From Cyanobacteria bacterium SIG30 (GTDB lineage Bacteria > Cyanobacteriota > Vampirovibrionia > Gastranaerophilales > Gastranaerophilaceae), in the NCBI GenBank assembly GCA_015152475.1, contig SUTW01000003.1, forward strand, positions 1 to 64,000: 64,000 nucleotides of DNA. The letters run 5' to 3'. Positions within the stretch are counted from its first letter, which is position 1, and every line of letters begins with the position of its first letter. The notes below the pieces were generated by a model. That model worked only from the letters and a program-made list of their open reading frames with translations, was not told where the DNA came from and did no database searches. Made by a program: the position numbers and the translations under genes. This document shows positions 7,811-16,285 of this stretch, piece after piece.

Positions 7811-8569
7811 TTAAAGCCTTTTTATAACATTTAATTCTGAATCAAGAGCTACATGGAAACCTTCAGAATCTTTATCTCTATATTCATAAGATACAATATT
7901 TTTTCCTTGCAAGTCGTATATAAATCTTCTTAAAGAACCATCTTTGTCTATAAAAGTTGCTCTTTCTAAACGCCCACAAAATTGACCGCAAAGAATTTTT
8001 GTCGCAGAACCGTCTTTTGAAATTTTTTCATAATAATAAGGTGTTCGCCCAAAACGACCGTACATTATTTCAGTTTTTGTACCATCTTTTTCTGTAATTT
8101 TTAAATTTTTTGGAGTTTTAAAATCATCACACAACTCTGCTTCATAAATAACACCGTTTGGGTTTGTTTGAATCACTTTATAAGGCATATCATCCTTATA
8201 TAAAAATTGTTTTTTTAGTCCGTTTGCATAACATCTTGTAATTCCTGATTGTAAGGAATATTTTTCAGCGACAACATCATTACCTTTTATATCTTCAGTA
8301 AAAATATCAATAAACAAATCATGCGTCATATCACTTACAGAATCAACTATTTCTTGAGGACACAACTCTTTAAGAGCCTGTCTTGCGTGAACCTTAATGC
8401 CACTATTTGTTGAAAAACCCGTAAAGTAAATATTTGGGTAAGAATTCTGCAACTGGTTAATATTACCTAAAATATTGGATTTTACATTATTTTGATTAGT
8501 TATATTATTATTTATTTTCTGTTGTTTTGCCTTTGTTAAAACAAAGCTAGTATTAATTGGTTTTATCAT
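7811..8569 (-). CDS. Orphan protein with YD-like repeats and N-terminal F-T-G motif
   Basis: 252 residues, start at 8569 with AGAGGAA upstream. I do not recognise a named family. The first 45 residues are Asn/Gln-rich and probably disordered, then comes NIYFTGF (Phe49-Thr-Gly51). The C-terminal half contains tandem short strands of the type K-D-G-T/S-x-(T/K)-x-(I/F)-x-Y-G-x-(F/L) (about residues 150-235), which looks like an RHS/YD-like or MORN-like beta-repeat array. A similar but longer protein lies at 46266-47309. No signal peptide or membrane helix is visible. Function is unknown. Confidence 0.55.
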   Translation of the reverse strand: MIKPINTSFVLTKAKQQKINNNITNQNNVKSNILGNINQLQNSYPNIYFTGFSTNSGIKVHARQALKELCPQEIVDSVSDMTHDLFIDIFTEDIKGNDVVAEKYSLQSGITRCYANGLKKQFLYKDDMPYKVIQTNPNGVIYEAELCDDFKTPKNLKITEKDGTKTEIMYGRFGRTPYYYEKISKDGSATKILCGQFCGRLERATFIDKDGSLRRFIYDLQGKNIVSYEYRDKDSEGFHVALDSELNVIKRL

Positions 8570-8624
8570 TTCGTGTTCCTCTTACACATATAAGGTGTGT
8601 AAATTTATTTTTTTGACAGAAAAG

Positions 8625-10040
8625 CTAGAATTTCTTAATGACAAGAGCGTAAACATCATTAAACAAAATTAAAACCATTAGTGCCAAAAGTAAGAAGAAG
8701 AATATATTGCTAATTTTTTCTATTTTATCTTCACTTAATTTGCGTCCACATAGCTTTTCTATAATTAAAAATAATAAATGCCCGCCATCTAGGGCTGGTA
8801 TTGGCAAAAGATTAATTATTGCAAGATTTAAACTTATAACAGCAGTTAGTAAAAGCCCATCTAAAATGCCATTTTGTTCAATAATGTCTCCACCAACTTT
8901 TGCAATTAGGACAATTCCGTGCATTTCAGATGCATCAATTTTACCTGTAAAAATTTGTTTAAGCCCAAAAAACATAAGTTTTAAATTATCAACTGTATAT
9001 TTCCAGGAATTAACAACAATTTCACCAAAAGTATTTGTCGGCATGAAATTTTCTTTAACAGCAAGTGCAACTCCTAAAAGTCCTTTTTCGTTAGTATAAA
9101 TATTATTAAGCTCAATTTCCCTACCTTCTCTTAAAAGAGTAATATTTAATGGCTTATAACTATCTGAAAGTGCTTGAGCTATCATTTGAGATGTGTATTT
9201 ATTATCTTCATCAACCGTAAAAGATTTTTTATTTTTAAGTTTATCTCTTAAATTTTTTATATCCTGAGTTAATTCAATTTCATCTGTTTTAAATTTTTCC
9301 CATCCTTTTGCGACATCCGCATTTATCTGCAATGGTTCCTCAGGTGTTTGTTTCGGCAAAATAAGATTTGTACCTTTTTTTAAGAAATCGTCAGCATTAA
9401 CTTTGTTACCATTTAGATTTTTTAAATCTTGAAACTTTTTGTCAATGATTTTTTGAGAAACAAATCCATCATAAAATCTGCTTTTGTTAACCATAAAAAG
9501 CACCTGTGAAGAAGCTTCGATTTCAATACCATTGATTTTAAAAATCTTATCATTTTCTTTAACATCAGCTTTTACAATATTAGATGCGTTATCTGTTTTT
9601 TGAACTTTTGCAATATAAACTTCTGCAAGTCCCGTTGGTAATTTATGATAAATTGAAGCCGTTAGCATAATTAAAAAAATCGCAAAAACGAAATTTGCAA
9701 AAACACCAGCAACAAAAACAATCGCTTTTTGCCAATCTTTTTTATTTTTAAATCTTAAAGGCGAATCAAGAGGGATATCTTCTATATCAACATTATCACT
9801 CTTGTTTTCTTGTTTTTTTTCAGTTTCATCGTCCAAAAAAGAAACATAGCCACCAAACAAAAAAGCATGTATTAAAAATTCGGTTTCACCAAGTTGTTTT
9901 TTATATAAAGTTGGTCCTAGAGGAAGCCCAATTGCAAATTTAACAACACGAACTCCAAAAATTTTAGCCGTAATATAATGCCCAAATTCATGAACAATTA
10001 TTAGTAAACTTATAAGTAATATCATTATAAAAATATGCAT
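8625..10040 (-). CDS. rseP: Site-2 membrane metalloprotease (RseP-like)
   Basis: 471 residues, family M50. The zinc motif HEFGH lies in the first membrane helix (His17, Glu18, His21), the third ligand region is NLLPIPALDGGHL near the C terminus, and a PDZ-like region sits between. The protease cuts transmembrane anti-sigma factors or signal peptide remnants within the inner membrane. Two stretches are longer than usual: an acidic/Lys-rich loop after FGGYVSFLDD (about residues 70-100) and about 90 residues between the PDZ part and the last helices. It is last of four minus-strand genes for envelope and glycan functions. The dxr and cdsA genes often found beside it are absent. Confidence 0.88.
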   Translation of the reverse strand: MHIFIMILLISLLIIVHEFGHYITAKIFGVRVVKFAIGLPLGPTLYKKQLGETEFLIHAFLFGGYVSFLDDETEKKQENKSDNVDIEDIPLDSPLRFKNKKDWQKAIVFVAGVFANFVFAIFLIMLTASIYHKLPTGLAEVYIAKVQKTDNASNIVKADVKENDKIFKINGIEIEASSQVLFMVNKSRFYDGFVSQKIIDKKFQDLKNLNGNKVNADDFLKKGTNLILPKQTPEEPLQINADVAKGWEKFKTDEIELTQDIKNLRDKLKNKKSFTVDEDNKYTSQMIAQALSDSYKPLNITLLREGREIELNNIYTNEKGLLGVALAVKENFMPTNTFGEIVVNSWKYTVDNLKLMFFGLKQIFTGKIDASEMHGIVLIAKVGGDIIEQNGILDGLLLTAVISLNLAIINLLPIPALDGGHLLFLIIEKLCGRKLSEDKIEKISNIFFFLLLALMVLILFNDVYALVIKKF

Positions 10041-10077
10041 ATTTTTACCTCTCCAAAAACTAATTCTAACACAAAAG

Positions 10078-11421
10078 TTATTCTTCAGTCAGAATATTCA
10101 AAATAGCGATATAAGTCCAGAAAATAACCTGAAGTTGTGGTCTAAAATAAATAGTATCAAAAATTCCATGAACCATAATACCAATAATCATAAGCAAAAT
10201 TGAAAACACAAGCGCAATTTTTACATTAGATTCAGAATTTCTAATTATATAAAAACATTTTCTTAAAGAAGCAGTCAAAAATAATACAAATGCGACAAGC
10301 GCAAAAATTCCGCTTTCAACCATAATTTCTAACGGAACAGAATAAGCACCAAGCGCATCAAAGCCCGTTTTCATATATAGACCATAAACTTCTCTAAAAT
10401 TTTGATTTCCAACACCAATACCTAAAAATGGATTATCTAAGAACATATTGAAACTTGCTTCATAAACATTCATCCTAAATGATGTTGAAGAATCACCCCT
10501 CATTGCAAAAATAGAAATTATTCTTTTATATATAGGAGGCATTGAAAGAAGAATGCACGTAAAAGCAGAAAAAACAACGGCAATAATTGTCTTAAATCGT
10601 TTTTTAATTGTTGAAAAACCGTTTGTAAATTTATAAATTCCAAAAAAAGCCGTCAAAATCATAAAAAACAAAGCGATATATGCGCCTCTGCAACCTGAAT
10701 AAAAAATTGCAAGAAAAGTCGCAAATAAAGAAACGGATGAAACAATTAAACCTATTTTATGCTTTTTTAAAAAAGAAAATGCACCCAAACAAAATATTGA
10801 AGAAACTGTTGCAATTAAATATCCAGCAAGTAAATTTGGGTTATACGGTTTAAGCGTACCATAACATCTTGATAAAATTTCATTAGAATTAAGCCTTGAA
10901 ACATCCTGCCAAGTAGATATGGCAAGGACTCCAAATGAATTTTGAATTATACCAATAACACTTTCAAGGGTGCATAAAAAAGCAACTAACATAATCAAGA
11001 TTAAAATTTTTCTTTTGTTATTTTCAAAAAGTCTTGAAATTGAAAAATAAAAAGCAAAATAGGTAATCATTTTAAGATAGCCATGAAAACTTAAAGAAAA
11101 ATTTGAGGATGCAAAAAGACTAACTGTTACGATTAGATAGTACAAAATAATCCAAAAATCGATTTTCGATAATTTTATTTCAGTATTTTCTTTAAATAAA
11201 AGTTTTAAAATAAAAAGAAATACTATTGCGAATAAAAATGCACCAATTGTATTTGTTGAAACAAAAACAGAAAATGCAAGCAAAAATAACAAAAGAATAA
11301 AAATAATGTTATCAATATTTGTAAAAAACAAACTATCGGAACAAAATCTTCCCAAAAAAGATTTTTGTGTTTTTTTAAAAAAACTATTTAAATTTTCTAC
11401 AAAAAAACTATTGAATTCCAC
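10078..11421 (-). CDS. O-antigen ligase / Wzy-type polysaccharide membrane protein
   Basis: 447 residues with about ten to twelve hydrophobic helices. The O-antigen ligase (Wzy_C) superfamily is indicated by FYSGCRGAYIALFFMILTAF and, after a periplasmic loop, FLGIGVGNQNFREVYGLY, the characteristic glycan-handling region. It either polymerises or ligates lipid-linked glycans at the periplasmic face; sequence alone cannot say which. It lies five bases from the DUF4330 gene and shares an operon with a heptose-kinase-like gene, which suggests surface glycan work. Confidence 0.75.
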   Translation of the reverse strand: MEFNSFFVENLNSFFKKTQKSFLGRFCSDSLFFTNIDNIIFILLLFLLAFSVFVSTNTIGAFLFAIVFLFILKLLFKENTEIKLSKIDFWIILYYLIVTVSLFASSNFSLSFHGYLKMITYFAFYFSISRLFENNKRKILILIMLVAFLCTLESVIGIIQNSFGVLAISTWQDVSRLNSNEILSRCYGTLKPYNPNLLAGYLIATVSSIFCLGAFSFLKKHKIGLIVSSVSLFATFLAIFYSGCRGAYIALFFMILTAFFGIYKFTNGFSTIKKRFKTIIAVVFSAFTCILLSMPPIYKRIISIFAMRGDSSTSFRMNVYEASFNMFLDNPFLGIGVGNQNFREVYGLYMKTGFDALGAYSVPLEIMVESGIFALVAFVLFLTASLRKCFYIIRNSESNVKIALVFSILLMIIGIMVHGIFDTIYFRPQLQVIFWTYIAILNILTEE

Positions 11422-11426
11422 TTTTA

Positions 11427-11948
11427 TTATTTTGCCTCATAATTTTCGGCATTTTCCTTTGGAAGAGTAATATTTGAAACAACGCCATTAAATCTGTAAT
11501 CAAGTCCTTCCAAAGTTACAGGAAGACCGATTTTGATTTTATTTCCACCAACAACTGCGCCATCATCAGAAATTTTTGCTTCGTCTTTAACTGTTACCAA
11601 AAAATCAAATTGGAAAGGCATAGTTACATCATCAACAATTTGATAACTTTGCCCTTTTGGAACAATTGTTTTTTTTCTTTCAAATATAACTTTTGTAATA
11701 TCAAGCTTTGTGTAAGGTACATTTCTTATTGTTATAAAAGTTTTATCACCAACTTCAAAAGGAGAATTATTTGAAGAAATAGTTATACCCTTAAAGAACA
11801 CTTCAATTTCAACAGGTGTTGTTGCTTCAATTTTCTTACCTGAAGTCATTCTTAAACCAATCATTGTTATAGAAAACACAAAAACGCAAATAACAACGAT
11901 ACCAATAATAATATAGTCAAAAGGTCTAAGTTTTTTTATAAAATTCAT
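11427..11948 (-). CDS. DUF4330 family membrane-anchored protein
   Basis: 173 residues. A single N-terminal transmembrane helix (about residues 12-30) after the basic FIKKLRPFDY, then a beta-rich domain with PVEIEVFFKGI and GGNKIKIGLPVTLEGLDYRFNGVVSNI-type strands, as in DUF4330 proteins. I recognise the family mainly from Cyanobacteria, where it is often found with polysaccharide genes. The exact function is not known. It overlaps the kinase gene upstream by four bases and is followed by the ligase-like gene, so it may assist glycan export (inference). Confidence 0.7.
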   Translation of the reverse strand: MNFIKKLRPFDYIIIGIVVICVFVFSITMIGLRMTSGKKIEATTPVEIEVFFKGITISSNNSPFEVGDKTFITIRNVPYTKLDITKVIFERKKTIVPKGQSYQIVDDVTMPFQFDFLVTVKDEAKISDDGAVVGGNKIKIGLPVTLEGLDYRFNGVVSNITLPKENAENYEAK

Positions 11949-12961
11949 TTATCCTCCTTGAGTTTATTAAGCTCCTCTTTTAATTCGTCTATTGAAGTTG
12001 TATGGCAACCAAATTGTCTAATTACAATACTTGCGGCTAAATTTCCAATAATTGCTGCATCTTCAGCACTTAATCCGGCACAAAGTCCAAGCGCATAAGT
12101 CGCAACAACTGTATCACCTGCACCAGTTACATCAAAGACTTCTTTTTTGTTAAATGCTGGTATTTTTGTAAATTTTAAAGAATTATTTTCTTTTTCAAAA
12201 ATTGCCATTCCATCGGCACCACGAGTCAACAAAAGAGAATTCAAATTTGCCTTATTTAAAATTTCAAAACCACTTTTTTCAAGATTATCTTCATTTATAA
12301 AATAACCTAAGAATTTTTCGCTGTCTGGCTGATTCGGCGTCATTGAATAAACACCTTTATATTTTTCAAAATCTTTTTGAACATCAGCTACAACAATTTT
12401 ATTGTATCTTTTTGCAATTTCGACAACTGCATTCACAACTCTATCTGTCAAAAGGCCTAAGTGATAATCAGACAAAATAACCCCGTCAAATTTTGGAATT
12501 GCAATTTCGAGGTTTTCAATAACTCTATCTTCAATTTCTTTTGAAATTGGTTCCGAACTTTGTCTGTCAATTCTAACTATTTGTTGAGTAACAGAATTAG
12601 AACAAGCACCAGAAATTCTAGTTTTTGTAGTTGTTTTTCTTGTTTTGTCTAAAACCATATATTGAGTATCAATACCTGCATCAGATAACGTTTTAAGCAA
12701 AACTGGACCATAATAATCTGAACCATAAACACCAAGAGCCGCAACCTTGCCACCATTTAAACTAGAAACATTATTTGCAGCATTTGATGCAGTACCTAAA
12801 ATAATTTTTGTTTCATTGTGTAATAAAATTAAAACGGGAGCTTCTCTTGAAATTCTTTGAGTATCGCCAAAAATCATTTCATCAAGAGCAAAATCCCCAA
12901 CCACCAAAATTTTTGGCTCTTTTAATTTATCAATTTTATTAAGCAAAATTTCTTTATTCAT
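11945..12961 (-). CDS. PfkB-family sugar kinase, heptose-7-phosphate kinase-like (RfaE1/HldE N-domain type)
   Basis: 338 residues. PfkB signatures: ILVVGDFALDEMIFGDTQRI at the N terminus with the following SREAPV, GTASNAANNVSSL, and the anion-hole motif DVTGAGDTVVATYALGL near residue 280. The arrangement GD-x-x-LD / REAPV / A-x-NAANN matches the kinase half of HldE, which phosphorylates heptose 7-phosphate for LPS-type core sugars. Only the kinase domain is present; the adenylyltransferase half is not fused. It heads the operon with DUF4330, ligase-like and rseP genes. The substrate is inferred from family resemblance. Confidence 0.75.
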   Translation of the reverse strand: MNKEILLNKIDKLKEPKILVVGDFALDEMIFGDTQRISREAPVLILLHNETKIILGTASNAANNVSSLNGGKVAALGVYGSDYYGPVLLKTLSDAGIDTQYMVLDKTRKTTTKTRISGACSNSVTQQIVRIDRQSSEPISKEIEDRVIENLEIAIPKFDGVILSDYHLGLLTDRVVNAVVEIAKRYNKIVVADVQKDFEKYKGVYSMTPNQPDSEKFLGYFINEDNLEKSGFEILNKANLNSLLLTRGADGMAIFEKENNSLKFTKIPAFNKKEVFDVTGAGDTVVATYALGLCAGLSAEDAAIIGNLAASIVIRQFGCHTTSIDELKEELNKLKEDK

Positions 12962-13003
12962 AACAAAAAGAATTTTAACACAAAAAAAATTTTAAAATAA
13001 ATA

Positions 13004-13029
13004 AAAGCCACACCTTTTGGTGTGGCTTT
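13004..13029 (-). terminator. Hairpin terminator between orphan gene and kinase operon
   Basis: Inverted repeat AAAGCCACACC / GGTGTGGCTTT with a TTTT loop. On the minus strand it follows the stop of the 13048-14247 gene by about 19 bases and is followed by TTATTTATTT. Confidence 0.85.
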
Positions 13030-13047
13030 GTTGTTATATGCTTCTTT

Positions 13048-14247
13048 TTAATAAACGTTGTAGTATCCGTATTGATTAAGTAAAGCTTGGTTTTGTAAGA
13101 TTGCCATATCTTCGTCTGATACTGCCGGATCTAAATTACTTACGATACCTGGTGTCACAGCGCCAAATTTTGTAAGATTTGCATTTTGTGCAGCTTGAGC
13201 AAATTTATGATAACCATTTTTAACAAAATTTGGTGTCGCGTTTTTGATTTTGGCTCCATACTTACCAAATCTGCCTTGTGGACGAGCTAGAATCAATTCG
13301 CCTTTTGCTGCATCTGCTTGAGCTTGAGCAGCTCTTGCTGCTTTTGCTTGTGTGTACATATTTTTTGTTGCTTGAAAACCAGCTTTTGCTTTACCTGCTA
13401 AGGTTGTTCTATCTATGCCAGTATTTTGGTAAGCTTCGCCCCATTTTGTATTTTTAACTGCATCTTTAGCATAATGAAGACCATCTTTTGTAGTTAATTT
13501 AACTGCATCATATGCTTTGCCTAATTTTGAAGCCGAAGCTGAATTTGCATAATGTCCTTTAACAATTCCTGATGCTTTGCCGCCAGCTGTTTTAGTAACA
13601 TCAACAAATTTATGACCTGCTGCTTTTGCAGATGTACCAGCATCTTTCAAATAAGCTTTTGTTGTAGCTTTAATACCGGCACCTTTACCAAGTTGTCCCA
13701 TAGCTGAAGCTGGATTTGCTTTCATTGCTTTTAGACCAGCCTTAGCACCAACTACTGACATACCAACTTGGAATGTACCTGAACCCATATTTTGCCAAGC
13801 TGCTTCAGCCTCTGCATCAGTTGTCGCATTTGATGCTGCAGCAGCACCCTTAGCAATTGTTACTGCACCTTTAGCCGCACCATAAGCACAAACTGCAACG
13901 CCTACTGCAGGGCAAGCAATTGAAGCTGCCACAACTAAACCTGTTTTCAAAATATTGCCCCAATTTTTAGGGTTAAGTGGGTTTAAACTTTTAACTGCAT
14001 TTACGACTGTTTTGCCAATACCTTTAAAAAAGTTGCCGATTTTTTTACCAAAACTGATTTTTCCATCATCTGCATTATCGCCACTTGAACTTGAACCACT
14101 GTTTACAGCAGTTGCTACGTCTGTAGCATTAGCATTGGTCGTCATAATGCTATTTGCATAATCAGCAAGTGACACATTGTATGGATTTTGATACTCTGGT
14201 ACATACTGACTATTGTAATAAGCTAAATTTGGGTTAATAGTACTCAT
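13048..14247 (-). CDS. Large Ala/Gly/Lys-rich orphan protein with a hydrophobic segment
   Basis: 399 residues, start at 14247 behind an AGGAGG-type site. I do not recognise a family. The N terminus is Asn/Tyr-rich (PNLAYYNSQYVPEYQNPYN), followed by a Ser/Asn linker and an amphipathic stretch (GKKIGNFFKGIGKTV). One hydrophobic, small-residue-rich segment follows (about residues 103-130). The remaining part is rich in Ala, Lys and Gly with helical periodicity and no catalytic motif. The composition resembles secreted or membrane-inserting effector-like and surface proteins, but that is only an impression. It is a single-gene unit with its own terminator. Confidence 0.6.
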   Translation of the reverse strand: MSTINPNLAYYNSQYVPEYQNPYNVSLADYANSIMTTNANATDVATAVNSGSSSSGDNADDGKISFGKKIGNFFKGIGKTVVNAVKSLNPLNPKNWGNILKTGLVVAASIACPAVGVAVCAYGAAKGAVTIAKGAAAASNATTDAEAEAAWQNMGSGTFQVGMSVVGAKAGLKAMKANPASAMGQLGKGAGIKATTKAYLKDAGTSAKAAGHKFVDVTKTAGGKASGIVKGHYANSASASKLGKAYDAVKLTTKDGLHYAKDAVKNTKWGEAYQNTGIDRTTLAGKAKAGFQATKNMYTQAKAARAAQAQADAAKGELILARPQGRFGKYGAKIKNATPNFVKNGYHKFAQAAQNANLTKFGAVTPGIVSNLDPAVSDEDMAILQNQALLNQYGYYNVY

Positions 14248-14367
14248 AAAACATCCTCCTTAATATATTTATCCCGTGTGTATAAATAAAAAGTATTTTT
14301 TTAAAAAAAAATTGCCCTAAATAAGAAAAGTAATGTTAACAAAACTTAATAGATAATTTTGCATAAT

Positions 14368-14393
14368 AAAAAACTGACCCGAGAGAGCCAGTT
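14368..14393 (-). terminator. Orphan hairpin terminator on the minus strand
   Basis: Minus strand AACTGGCTC / GGGTCAGTT (9-bp stem with two G-T pairs, TCTC loop), followed by TTTTATTATG. It lies 120 bases upstream of the 14247 start and has no coding gene feeding into it, so it may end a small RNA or attenuate a leader. Confidence 0.5.
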
Positions 14394-14516
14394 ACCACAT
14401 ATTAGAGAGGAATTAGAGAGAAAACTTATAAGTCAAGAATTGGTTTTATTTTAAAGTCAGCTTACAATTTATATATTCCACATTTTTATTTTTTTATAAC
14501 ACAGTTAAAATTATAT

Positions 14517-14546
14517 TTTACAAAAATTAACATTTTGGGTTATAAT
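14517..14546 (+). promoter_or_regulatory. Predicted promoter of the VKOR-DsbA and queH genes
   Basis: -35 TTTACA (14517-14522), 18-bp spacer, -10 TATAAT (14541-14546), 22 bases before the ATG at 14569. A GGAG ribosome-binding site lies between. Confidence 0.6.
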
Positions 14547-14568
14547 TTAAAAATACTGGAGATAAAAA

Positions 14569-15765
14569 ATGGATAAAAAGAAAAATTTAATACTATGGAT
14601 ACTAATTGTAGCAGGAGTTATATGCACTCTTGATTTAACATATATATTCTTCAAAGTTAATTTAAATCTATCGGCTGAACCAAGTTTTTGCTCAGTTAAT
14701 AGTTTTGTTGACTGTGATGGAGTCGCAAAAACAAATTATTCGGCATTTTTAGGAATTCCTTTGGCGCTTTGGGGCTTAATACTTTATTCACTATTTACTT
14801 TTTTAATGATTGCACCAAAGCTAGATAAAAAATTTCCAAATAAAATTTTTGCACTGTTTAAAAATCCATATTCATATATAGCAAGTTTTGGTTTATTATC
14901 TTTTTGCATTTCTATTTGTCTTGCCATACTTTCTATTTTTGAAATAAATAAAATATGCTTAATGTGCTTTGTAACTTATTTTATAGATTTGTTTATAGCA
15001 CTTGTTGCAAAAACTCCAAAAAGCTTTTTTGTTACAGATATTAAAAATACAATCAAAGATTTTCTTGAAGGTGTTAAAAAATATACAGCATTATTCATTA
15101 TAGTTGTTTTTGCTGGTTTTTCAGCTTTATATTACCTCAATACTTCAAATATACTTGCTCCAAATATGACAAGACAAAATCCATATGAAGAATATTATAA
15201 AATGGAAAAAAATATTTATGCGACAAAAGGAAACATTCTTGGTCATCAAGATGGACCAATAAAAGTATATGTATTTAGCGACTTTTTATGTCCTCATTGC
15301 AAAATTGCAAACATAATGTCACATAAATTAGCAAAAGAAAACAATAAAGTACAAATTTTTCACATAAATTTCCCTCTTGATTCAAGTTGTAATAAATACA
15401 TAACAAATAATATGCACCCTGGTGCTTGTGTACTTGCAAGCTATGCCATAGCTTCTAAAAAACAAAATAAATATTGGGATATGACAAGTTTAATATATGA
15501 TAATTCTCCAAATTCAGAAGAAGCATTACTAAAACTTGCAAAAGAAAATAATTTTGACATTGAAAAACTTAAAAAAGACGTTAATTCAAAAGAAGTTCAA
15601 GAGGAACTTTTAACACAAATTGATTTTGCCATTAAAACAAATATAAACGCAACACCGTCTTTTATGATTAGTGACATAAAATATGAAGGCGCAATGCCAT
15701 ATGATGAACTTATGCTAAAAACAGAACAAGCATATAAAAGATATTTAAGAGACAAAAATGAATAA
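14569..15765 (+). CDS. VKOR-DsbA fusion: disulfide bond-forming oxidoreductase
   Basis: 398 residues. The N-terminal vitamin K epoxide reductase domain has four to five helices, loop cysteines Cys41 and Cys49, and the quinone-side pair C-LM-C (Cys130/Cys133). After another helix (about residues 172-190), a thioredoxin-fold DsbA-like domain carries CPHC (Cys241/Cys244) and a cis-proline region NATPSF. The VKOR part reoxidises the DsbA-like part with membrane quinone, so the protein installs disulfides in exported proteins. Such fusions are known in Cyanobacteria and some other bacteria. Its substrates probably include the cysteine-containing prepilins here (inference). The stop overlaps the queH start by eight bases. 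Confidence 0.9.
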   Translation: MDKKKNLILWILIVAGVICTLDLTYIFFKVNLNLSAEPSFCSVNSFVDCDGVAKTNYSAFLGIPLALWGLILYSLFTFLMIAPKLDKKFPNKIFALFKNPYSYIASFGLLSFCISICLAILSIFEINKICLMCFVTYFIDLFIALVAKTPKSFFVTDIKNTIKDFLEGVKKYTALFIIVVFAGFSALYYLNTSNILAPNMTRQNPYEEYYKMEKNIYATKGNILGHQDGPIKVYVFSDFLCPHCKIANIMSHKLAKENNKVQIFHINFPLDSSCNKYITNNMHPGACVLASYAIASKKQNKYWDMTSLIYDNSPNSEEALLKLAKENNFDIEKLKKDVNSKEVQEELLTQIDFAIKTNINATPSFMISDIKYEGAMPYDELMLKTEQAYKRYLRDKNE

Positions 15766-16285
15766 AGTCTTATTACATACATGTTGCGCAGTATGTTTTT
15801 CTCATCCATCAAATAAGCTTCAAGAAGATGGATTTGAAGTAATACCTTATTTTTATAACCCAAACATCTACCCATTTGAAGAATACAAAAGAAGACTTGA
15901 AGAACTTATAAAAATTGCTCCAAACACAATTATTGAAGAAAATAACCCACAAGTCTTTTATAATTACACGGAAGGACTTGAAAATGAGCCAGAAAAAGGC
16001 AAAAGATGTTTAAAATGTTTTGAACTAAGACTTATTAAAACTGCACAAAAAGCAAAAGAATTAAAAATTAAAAATTTCACAACTACCTTAACCGTAAGTC
16101 CTCATAAAATTTCAAATCACATATTTGAAATAGGCGAAAAAATTGCCAAAGATTTTGATTTAAATTTTCTTAAATATGATTTTAAAAAACAAGACGGCTT
16201 TAAAATAACCCAAAAAATTGCAACAGAAAAAAACTTATACAAGCAACTTTATTGTGGATGCGAATATTCAATTAAGAAATTATAA
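15758..16285 (+). CDS. queH: Epoxyqueuosine reductase QueH
   Basis: 175 residues. QueH family (formerly DUF208), which performs the last step of queuosine synthesis in tRNA. The family cysteines are visible: HTCCAVC at the N terminus (Cys9, Cys10, Cys13), CLKC in the middle (within KGKRCLKCFELRL), and YCGCEYS near the C terminus, which hold the iron-sulfur and metal centres. It is coupled to the VKOR-DsbA gene by an 8-base overlap. There is no obvious functional link. Its 3' end overlaps the convergent 16280-18421 gene by six bases. Confidence 0.9.
   Translation: MNKVLLHTCCAVCFSHPSNKLQEDGFEVIPYFYNPNIYPFEEYKRRLEELIKIAPNTIIEENNPQVFYNYTEGLENEPEKGKRCLKCFELRLIKTAQKAKELKIKNFTTTLTVSPHKISNHIFEIGEKIAKDFDLNFLKYDFKKQDGFKITQKIATEKNLYKQLYCGCEYSIKKL

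Larger units (their letters stand above)
14248..14568. other. Intergenic region between divergent genes, 321 bases
   Basis: No open frame of note. It contains a minus-strand hairpin with a T run (14368-14393), a doubled ATTAGAGAG motif (14401-14421), and the plus-strand promoter of the VKOR-DsbA gene (14517-14546). The hairpin has no annotated gene upstream on its strand, so a short non-coding transcript or leader is possible. Confidence 0.6.
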
